From positions 96,915-160,914 of the forward strand of contig LSRX01001372.1 in NCBI GenBank assembly GCA_001939145.1: a stretch of 64,000 nucleotides of DNA, given 5' to 3'. The position numbers and the translations under genes were made by a program. Below the pieces are notes generated by a model. That model saw only the letters and a program-made list of their open reading frames with translations. It was not told the DNA's origin and ran no database searches. Below, piece after piece: positions 57,386 through 64,000 of this stretch. Within the stretch, counting starts at the first letter, position 1; every line of letters starts with the position of its first letter. This stretch comes from Symbiodinium microadriaticum (taxonomy: Eukaryota > Sar > Dinophyceae > Suessiales > Symbiodiniaceae).

Positions 57386-57727
57386 TCATCTGAGCTCGCA
57401 TAATCCTGCGAGCAAAGCTGCTCGGCACAAGCAACGTACTAGTATGCCATGCATGCTTAAGCAGTGCACCAACCAATGATTGCCTTGGCCATACGAAAGC
57501 GCTCCCGTGTGGCAACGAGCCTCAAGGGCATGAAACGGCTTAGCTTGGCTTTCTTTGATGCTATCATGTGCCATTCTCTCGGCCACAAGCGCTTCGATCT
57601 CGTGGTCCGCTAGCATTAGCCCGTCCTGCACGGTGATGCAATTGTGCTGCAATCCCGCGTAGACTTCATCAAGCCACCAATCAATGCACATGACCGTAGC
57701 AAGTATTTCAGACGGCAACAGGCTCAT
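57386..57727 (-). CDS. Unrecognised ATG-started ORF or exon
   Basis: The frame begins MSLLPSEILATVMCIDWW and includes DEVYAGLQHNCITVQDG and LADHEIEALVAERMAHD, with codon use and amino-acid mix like a real protein up to about residue 75. The tail is Cys/Leu-rich and may be intron read-through. No family recognised. Confidence 0.35.
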   Translation of the reverse strand: MSLLPSEILATVMCIDWWLDEVYAGLQHNCITVQDGLMLADHEIEALVAERMAHDSIKESQAKPFHALEARCHTGALSYGQGNHWLVHCLSMHGILVRCLCRAALLAGLCELR

Positions 57728-58772
57728 AGAAACTCACTGCAGTCCCTGGTTCGCTTGATAAGCTGCAGGGCCTGCCAGCGAAGACTTCCGGATACTTCTC
57801 AATGTGAAAGATTTCTGATCCCTCCGAGCCCAAGACCTGCTGCATCTCCGGCTTCCTCACGACTTACACTTGCATCACTTGAACTCCCCCTACACTAGCC
57901 CTACACGGATTCAGACAGTGCCCACCTTTGCGGTGGTGCCTCGGATCAGTCTGGCTGCAACCGGCATGTACTGGCACGAATCTGAGGAAGTCACTATCAG
58001 GCCATGACTGCCTATTGGCGCTTGCGACACGTGAGGTCGCCCTGAAGGTATAGGCCGGGCCTCTCAGTTTTGGGGGCACTAAGGCGCAGCACGACAGGCA
58101 AGACTTAATTACATGCTGTGACACTGAGACCTTGACTGGGGTTGCAGCTCCGGCAAAAACCTGGCTTGACCCAGTAGCAACTGTCACGACGCCTGAGACT
58201 TGGTGTGGCCTGGCGAAGGGCGTGCAAAGCTCTTGTGGCGGTGTCCTGGCGACGTGGGTAACTGCCGAAACTGCCGAATCATGCATCGAAACACGTCTTC
58301 GACATTACCAGTACGTGGGGGAGCGGGTCGCAGACCGGATTTCTCGCTGCTGCGACCGCCAGCGAGACCAACTCCTCCTCATGGGAAGGCTTTCCCATGT
58401 ACTTGGGTGCAGCGCTGTACTGGATCTGATGCCTCCACTGTAGGGACGGCCAGCCGGGCCTTATGGTTCCACTCGCATGTGAACCGTTCACTCGTGCTCC
58501 AGTACAGGTTTTGCAGACTCCCTGCGCTCGCGCGAAGCCATCACTCAATCAAAGCAACCCTCGCGGAATCGAAACTCTAGCTCCAGTATCAAATGCCGAA
58601 GAGAGGCTGCAGCAGGAATCGCCGGAATTGCTGCTGCTAGCGGGCGCCTTGTAATCACGTCACTTCAAGATTACTGGTGCCTGTCGCCCGGCTTGCTTGC
58701 AGGTTGCTGCTGCGCAGCCGCACCAGGAGCTGCCTCACCACCTCCTGATCGCTGCTTTGCTGGCTTTGATAT

Positions 58773-59680
58773 TCAGTTATTTCTTGCGGGGTTGGTGAAT
58801 CTGGCAGTGCCTGTGAGCGAACCCCAACTCGGCACTGCCCCAGAGCGGCCATCCGCACAGGACCAGGTCTTAGCAAGAACGGCTAGTCGGCTAGTCGGCT
58901 CGTCTTTGCATGCGGTGAGGATTGGAAGTCTTCGATATGGGCGCCACACTTTTCTTTTGTCATCGATGGTCACCCCACGATTCTTGAGCTCCTCGGCACA
59001 GACAGACCCTACACAGAGCAGAGATGCAGTGATGGAGCATTCGCTTTCGGCATACCAAGGCACGTCCCGAATCATGTCCGAAAGCTCGTAGTCGTTTCCC
59101 ATCCTGGCCCTCGTAAAGTGGCACGACATAATGAAAGCTCAAGAAGGCGCCGACACATCAGATGCAGCAGAAGCATGCGCATCCCGGGCTCGGCACTTCT
59201 CTCTTTGTAGGACCAGCGTCGTGACCTCCACGTCACTCAGCCTTGAGGCAGCGAGGCGAGGCCGGGGGACCCGGCCGATGCGTGGCACGGCCGTAGCGTC
59301 AGCTGAGGCCCAGGCTCATGTGCACGGAAGCCAGTGATGATCCCCTGCAACCTCTCTCGGAGGTGTTCGTCCAACGTGTCTGCACTCTGTCTGCACTCAT
59401 CGCAGCACTTTCTAAGGCTCACACCCCCTGCTGGGACCTGATGGAAAAAGATACTACTGTATGCACCTTGGCATTCCCGCCTCGCAGTCCGAGCCGAGCA
59501 GCACTTCCAAAGCTTCTCTTTGTCGAGCAGCTCAACACCGAGCTCCTGCTTCCCACTGCATTTGCAAGCGGCTTCAAGACTCGAAATCAACTCATCCTGA
59601 AGATCTGCCCTGATCTTGTCTGCCTGGTCAAAGTCCTGGCACGGCCAGTAACCAAGTGCACGAAATACAACGCAACTCAT
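58773..59680 (-). CDS. Gene with two cysteinyl-tRNA-synthetase-tail-like motifs, several exons
   Basis: Two related segments occur in order. The first, at about 59640-59500, joins across a 51-nt intron (59596-59546, GA donor, CAGGA at both ends) to give DFDQADKIRADLQELGV, then ELLDKEKLWK. The second spans an exon at about 59290-59180 (LSDVEVTTLVLQREKCRAR) and one at about 59095-59064 (MGNDYELSDMIRD). Across a 72-nt GT-AG intron (59063-58992) the latter joins to ELKNRGVTIDDKRKVWR. Both follow the pattern DxxxADxIRxxLxxxGVxxxDK, known from the C-terminal helical region of cysteinyl-tRNA synthetase. No catalytic HIGH or KMSKS motif is visible, so this is probably a separate protein reusing the motif. 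Outer exon limits are approximate. Confidence 0.55.
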
Positions 59681-60369
59681 GAATTCACCTTGTTTCCCCG
59701 TGCCATCTCTCGATTTTGGATAAGCTGCTTGATGTCTTCCACGAGAGCCTCAACGAATCATGGTCACGGCGGTCCACAAAGGGGCTCTTTGCATGCTGAG
59801 ATCCCAACATCACCATTTTGTGCTGGCAGCGGTGTCTCAACGGGTGAAAGCAGAGCCGAAGCGTCAATGCCCGCCTGGGCCAACGAGTTGATCAGTTGAT
59901 GGCTGAAGGACTGAGTATATATGAGGCTCAAGCTTCGATTTCGTCGAAGCTTGGAATTCGCCCCGTAACTCCGTCTGAGCACTTCCACCTCATACACAGG
60001 AGCTGTTTGTTCAACAGGTTGTGCCAGCATTGGCAACCAATGTATGAACTCATGCAGCACACCTGCTTTATTGCTGCGACCATGCAACTGACACAGCTAC
60101 AACAGGCACAATCAAGCGCATCCGCGCAAGTCATGCGGATCTCGACCACGATACCAAACACGATCTCAAACACGACCAGCTTCAGAAACTTCATAGCGAC
60201 TTTATGAATCACTTTTCCATGTGATGCGGGCTATCTATTACCAAAACTGATGAAACCCAGCATGTACACCCACCAATATTCAAAAGGAGCCCTGGTCCAC
60301 TCGCCAACATCCTCAATACAAACGTTGCTTCACAACGGCAGATTGGCATCACAGGCGAATTCACTAAAA

Positions 60370-60890
60370 CTCGTTCTGGCAAGCGCAGCGAAAAGCAGTG
60401 CAGCACCGCCACTGATTCGTCTTGTCAAACAACTGCACCTTGGAACAATCCGCAGCACATCTTGGACAAACGTCCAAATTTCCAGCCCTACTTTCGACAT
60501 CTGCACATGGGAATAAAATTACAAAAGCATGCCACATTGTGCACTGCGTAGTTCCGATTGCCCAAAGAATTGACGCTTGCAAAACTACTAGCGACCTCTG
60601 AGACATCGTGCATCGCAAACCCCATGTCTAAAGCCGAATCGTACGGAGTTAGTGCAAAATCTGAGGGCTCTGCTCCTGCGTCCTGGAGCTGAGTGCGCAA
60701 TAGGTCGGCCTCGACGATCGAAAATGCCAGGTCGACATGTGCATAATGCAGCGTAACGAATCAAACTGAAAAACATCAATGTCCATACATGTTTCCTGCA
60801 CCAATGCGCGCATGTTGTGATGCAAAACGCCGCCTGGCCCCAATCTTTGCCAAGGCGAGCCTGTCAACAACGCCAACACAAGCTTCACTC
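60370..60890 (-). CDS. Unrecognised exons with a Cys-rich segment
   Basis: Three minus-strand stretches with clear coding character follow one another. One reads KLVLALLTGSPWQRLG, HHNMRALVQETCMDIDVF. The next overlaps in a different frame and reads DLAFSIVEADLLRTQL, ALTPYDSALDMGFAMHDVSE. A third, near 60500-60364, reads DVCPRCAADCSKVQLFDK and ends QNEF with a stop. The change of frame near 60740 means either a very small intron or a frameshift. I do not recognise the family. The CxxC...C spacing of the third exon could bind zinc. It lies upstream of the 58.8-59.7 kb gene on the same strand and might be its 5' part. Confidence 0.35.
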
Positions 60891-61101
60891 CAAGGCCAAC
60901 ATGTACTTGGCAGGGCTAACTACATGTTTGCTTGATCTGGGATCGACCCGACATCGACGAACGGAACAAGCCAAAAAGCACCAAGTCGAAAAAAAATCGA
61001 CTCCCCGACACTGACAGCAACGGATATCTGCTGAACGTCACGGCCTCGGGTGCGAACTTCTCAGACCACCACAAAAAAATCAAGCGAGTCGCAATGAACT
61101 T

Positions 61102-61230
61102 TCACATGACTTGGACCTGCTCGCGGAGGATGACCAAGCGGGCAATTTCCAGGGTTGTCGTCTGTCGACGTGGAGAGCGCGAACGTGACCTGCCATCAAA
61201 TTTGGTTGCCTTGCACGCTGCGAAGAGAAA
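61102..61230 (-). CDS. Possible exon with SR-type run
   Basis: The frame reads ACKATKFDGRSRSRSPRR, followed by QTTTLEIARLVILREQVQVM, and stops at 61102. RSRSRSPRR is typical of splicing-related SR proteins, but the segment is short and could be chance. No RNA-recognition motif was found nearby. Confidence 0.25.
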   Translation of the reverse strand, partial: FLFAACKATKFDGRSRSRSPRRQTTTLEIARLVILREQVQVM

Positions 61231-61239
61231 ACAGATGCT

Positions 61240-62070
61240 CTGCGTTCCAAGTCTTGGTCGTGCAGCACCCCGCCTTTGTCCCATCGGAATCATTCTGCTC
61301 AGACAAACTTGACAATTATGTTCTGCTCTAAAGTTGCCACCTTTGCTTATGCAGTAAACGTAAGGAGCAGTGGAGGAATGATTGGGGCATTCAGAATCAT
61401 AAACACAATCGTTGATCGCGTCGAAACCTACCCAACCAGGCTGGTGCAACGATGCAGGCACAAGGTCAAGCCGCAATGCGCAAGAACTGCTGTAAATGCT
61501 GCATAATGCCGTGCTTCACCTAGCAGCCTTAAACCATGCATTGAATGACAAATGCGCCCATTCGAAAATGTCTGGGTTTCGCTCAACATTTTACGTCATG
61601 TAAGTTCATGTCGCGAGGAATCTTGCCCGTGGCGTGTCAGCCTTTGCTACTACGGGACGCTGAATACAAGCAACCTCAGTTTTTGTTCGTGGTATGCTTG
61701 CAAACGATCCTAGCCATTCAAAACCATGGAAATAATCAACAAACCTCTTGTTTCGACGACACTCATTCCAACAGCTATTCCCGAAAGTGGGAAAACGAAC
61801 ATACTGTGCATTGGTCCAATTTTGGGGTCCGCAGAGCGACTCTGAAACCGGAACTCGAACACGGGAAGCAAAACTGGTCACAAGGATGGGAGCACAAAGC
61901 AGCCCAACAAATGATTTAAATGATTGGGGCCGACATTGTGGTTCCCAAAATGTGGAATTTCCGTGGCTCCAAAACTCGGCCTGCAGCGCGGCCCGTAAAC
62001 TGGTGACCTTGCTACTGCTGGCATTCAGGTCTCTGCCCAGAAAACGGTCCCAGAAACGAAGCCGGAAGTC
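61240..62070. other. No supported gene
   Basis: A long minus frame (62040-61610) is open but shows no recognised motif and begins within the direct repeat, so I do not call it a gene. Confidence 0.35.
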
Positions 62071-62075
62071 GTACN

Positions 62076-62288
62076 ACGCAACTAACACAGAGGCTACACT
62101 GTGCGAGCAGCTACAACAAAGCGGAAGTATGAAAGCATGAAAGCTACAACAAGAAGACATGTGCATAGCACTCACACTACACTCTTTTTGTTTCGGCTTG
62201 CCGGAAGTGACTGCTGTCTGCGGCTTGCAGGCCTTTGGCCAAGCGGAGCCGTCACGAGGCCAAAGCTGCTGCAGTCACGAAAAGCCCG
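62076..62288. repeat. Direct repeat copy, 213 bp (distal)
   Basis: Partner of 62594-62805, in the same orientation. Similarity stops sharply at AAAAGCCC on the right side and fades near the ambiguous base at 62075 on the left. Confidence 0.9.
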
Positions 62289-62593
62289 TATCGTAAAGAA
62301 AACGCAAAAGCATACCTGTGATGTAAAGCTGGGTTCAATGCACAGAGCTAGGTAAGCTGTATGAAAACGGGCGAAGCAGCCGAAAGTGCAACAATCGAAG
62401 AGCGTATGCTGCACAAGCCCGCTCAAGGGATATGTCCCAGGAGTGGGTGGGTGGGGAAAGAAGAGTAAGCTAAGCAAAGCTGTGTTGTTGCTGTGGTGTC
62501 CCGCTCGAGCAGCTGTACGACGGGCGACGGGACAGGACTTCACCAAAACCCTCCTGAGTAAACACAGTGACCGTTCATGGGAAGTCCTACACT

Positions 62594-62805
62594 ACGCAAC
62601 TAACACAGAGGCTACACTGTGCGAGCAGCTACAACAAAGCGGAAGTATGAAAGCATGAAAGCTACAACAAGAAGACATGTGCATAGCACTCTCACTACAC
62701 TCTTTTTGTTTCGGCTTGCCGGAAGTGACTGCTGTCTGCGGCTTGCAGGCCTTTGGCCAAGCGGAGCCGTCACGAGGCCAAAGCTGCTGCAGTCACGAAA
62801 AGCCC
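62594..62805. repeat. Direct repeat copy, 212 bp (near the RNase H end)
   Basis: Nearly identical to 62076-62288. I see one substitution (CACT versus CTCT near the middle) and one single-base length difference in an A-run. The two copies are separated by 305 bp of unrelated sequence. It lies about 70 bp past the RNase H stop of the minus-strand retroelement and may be one of its terminal repeats. Confidence 0.9.
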
Positions 62806-62877
62806 AGGCTAGAAACTGGCAAGCCGAAACTCGCAGCAACGCGGTACTGCCCAGAAAAGAAAGCGAGTAGAGGGCTG

Positions 62878-63258
62878 CTAGGGCTTCCTGGCTGACGTCG
62901 TCGAAGCTGGCCCCAGTGTGTAGGAAGCAGGAAGCTTCCACAAAAGTTTAGCGTGTTGAGGGAAAAGTGAGACAGAAAAAGTGATATTCCAGAAAGCCGC
63001 AAGATTGACTGCAAACCTGTCTTCACGGCGGAAGCGTGACGGCAAAGCGGAAGCATCACCGTTCCATCTCGAGAGAAAGTCTGCATCGTCGTTCTTCTCC
63101 CCCGCGATGTGGCTGCATTCCAGTGAAATACCAGAAAGTGCGGACCACATGCAGAGCTTGCGAACAAACAGGTTAAGTGGGACTTTGGAGGTGTAAAGCT
63201 TGTTACACACCGCTTCCGCTCCGCTACTATCACTGCGGGCTGGTAGTGTTAAAGCCAA
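62878..63258 (-). pseudogene. RNase H C-terminal half of the same retroelement, shifted frame
   Basis: This frame holds RSDSSGAEAVCNKLY, equivalent to the third-strand Asp region of RNase H, then LFVRKLCMWSALSG and HIAGEKNDDADFLSRW. The last is the conserved end of retroelement RNase H (H-I-x-G-x-x-N-x-x-A-D-x-L-S-R). The family that keeps this end is Ty3/DIRS-like rather than Copia. It joins the preceding frame only with a -1 shift near 63252. No protein-coding signal is seen between the stop at 62878 and the direct repeat that starts at 62805. Confidence 0.7.
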
Positions 63259-64000
63259 GCGGCCAGCACCTGAGCACTTCCAGAAAGCAAGAAGAATAAA
63301 GCATTGAGCGAGCAGCTAGCAGCGAGAGTCTCGTAGCTGGAGATGTCAAGGTTGGCGTCGCTCTGAACTGGAATACTCAAAGTTGCAAACTGCTGCACAT
63401 TGAAAAGCTGGGAGAACCAAACAACGCGGCCACTAGGGAATTTAAGCCAGCCCCCAATGCCACATTGATTGCCCTTGCCGAAGGCGTCTGCAGCTGATTC
63501 CATGGCAATCAAAGCGGGTGGCCTAAGGGGGCGAGGGCGCCACTCAACAGAACTCAAGTGCTGGAAAAAGCGAAGAACATCGATGCTGTCTGCACAGAGC
63601 TTGCGACGTGACGAAGTGGGATCCGCCACACGCATCCAAATGCGCTTGGTACTCACCGGCACCTTGACAAGATCTGCCTTGGTGCGCAGGTCAATGTGTC
63701 GAGCGGAAAGCAGCTTGGCTCCCTTGCTTATAGCCGTGCTGGGAGGTGATGAAGTGAAGCGCAGCTCATCATCGAGGTGAGAGCCAACTCCAGCCCACAA
63801 AGTGGGATTGATGCTAACATTGGTGCCAACGATTCTGTGCATGTCATCGTACAAAGAAGAAAACCAAGGCCTTAAAGTGGGCATGCCATGAAGAATCCAC
63901 TGTAAAAGACCAAGCAGCTTGTCCAGTTGTTGGCGTGAGACCTGACGATGACGGAGGCACTCAGAAACAAGCTCGTAAAGCTTATTGCGCTTTGCTTCTG
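63249..64000 (-). CDS. Retroelement reverse transcriptase C-terminus and RNase H, part 1 (partial)
   Basis: An open minus-strand frame enters from the right edge. Just inside the edge it carries QLDKLLGLLQW and then LRPWFSSLYDDMH, the typical end of an RT thumb in Ty3 or DIRS-like elements. RNase H-like sequence follows: ALIAMESAADAFG is a likely first Asp/Glu region, GIGGWLKFPSGRVVW is the beta-sheet region, and DISSYETLAASCSLNALFF holds the catalytic Glu. The frame stops at 63249-63251 in the middle of the domain. The RNase H reading continues in the -1 frame at 63258-62878, so there is a 1-base deletion, a sequence error or a recoding event. I see no slippery heptamer, so decay is more likely. 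The N-terminal RT palm lies outside the window. Confidence 0.75.
   Translation of the reverse strand, partial: EAKRNKLYELVSECLRHRQVSRQQLDKLLGLLQWILHGMPTLRPWFSSLYDDMHRIVGTNVSINPTLWAGVGSHLDDELRFTSSPPSTAISKGAKLLSARHIDLRTKADLVKVPVSTKRIWMRVADPTSSRRKLCADSIDVLRFFQHLSSVEWRPRPLRPPALIAMESAADAFGKGNQCGIGGWLKFPSGRVVWFSQLFNVQQFATLSIPVQSDANLDISSYETLAASCSLNALFFLLSGSAQVLAAWL

Noticed and set aside
59928-60212. Cys-rich minus-strand ORF starting MKFLKLVVFEIVFGIVV
   Set aside because: The start resembles a signal or membrane segment, but the cysteine spacing is irregular and the amino-acid mix is close to what an unselected frame would give.
61606-62175. 189-residue minus-strand ORF starting in the direct repeat
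   Set aside because: No motif, contains the ambiguous base, and begins in repeat sequence shared with a non-coding copy.

Overview
This window looks like nuclear DNA of a dinoflagellate, most likely of the Symbiodiniaceae type. I infer this from several features together. Coding signal comes in short pieces interrupted by 51-172 nt introns. Wherever a conserved protein lets me place a junction, the donor is usually GC or GA rather than GT, often with a short direct repeat at both intron ends. The composition is fairly GC-rich, with long gene-poor stretches and many microsatellites. A Copia retrotransposon carries a 12-base match to the 3' half of the dinoflagellate spliced leader inside its LTR. 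Nearly all persuasive coding signal is on the minus strand, so the window reads like part of one unidirectional gene array running from right to left.

Layout from left to right. 1-11 kb: mostly gene-poor, with a (CTG)n block (3.45-3.58 kb), a 21-bp tandem repeat (3.74-3.80 kb), a diverged three-copy ~285-bp tandem repeat (4.03-4.8 kb), and unrecognised minus-strand exons near 1.7, 6.8 and 7.3-7.7 kb. 11.3-13.6 kb: a putative first exon and an uninterrupted 1.9-kb ORF resembling a renalase/amine-oxidase-like FAD oxidoreductase with a degraded FAD motif. 15-30 kb: scattered minus-strand exons, including a secreted or membrane protein (20.7-21.4 kb) and a long cluster of coiled-coil exons (21.8-27.4 kb), with trinucleotide repeats at 24.3-24.6 kb. 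30.1-32.7 kb: the best-resolved cellular locus, an ADP-ribosylglycohydrolase gene lying just downstream of a divergent protein-kinase C-lobe gene. 33.8-45.3 kb: more minus-strand exons, a composite ACT/ACTGCT repeat (37.5-37.75 kb), and a three-exon short-chain dehydrogenase of tropinone-reductase type (41.75-42.7 kb).

47.6-55.2 kb: a complete Ty1/Copia-type LTR retrotransposon on the minus strand. It has identical 114-bp LTRs with TG..CA ends, a 5-bp target duplication, a primer-binding site, a long gag-protease ORF and an integrase-RT-RNase H ORF in the -1 frame. A GGGTTTT slippery heptamer lies where the two open frames overlap. Identical LTRs and open ORFs point to a recent insertion.

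57-61.2 kb: minus-strand exons, including a gene with two copies of a motif like the C-terminal helical region of cysteinyl-tRNA synthetase. 62-64 kb: the 3' part of a second retroelement (RT thumb and RNase H, broken by a frameshift), running off the right edge, with a nearly identical 212-bp direct-repeat pair beyond its 3' end.

Most cellular genes here cannot be named from sequence alone. Exon limits are given precisely only where a protein family or a clean splice signal fixes them.
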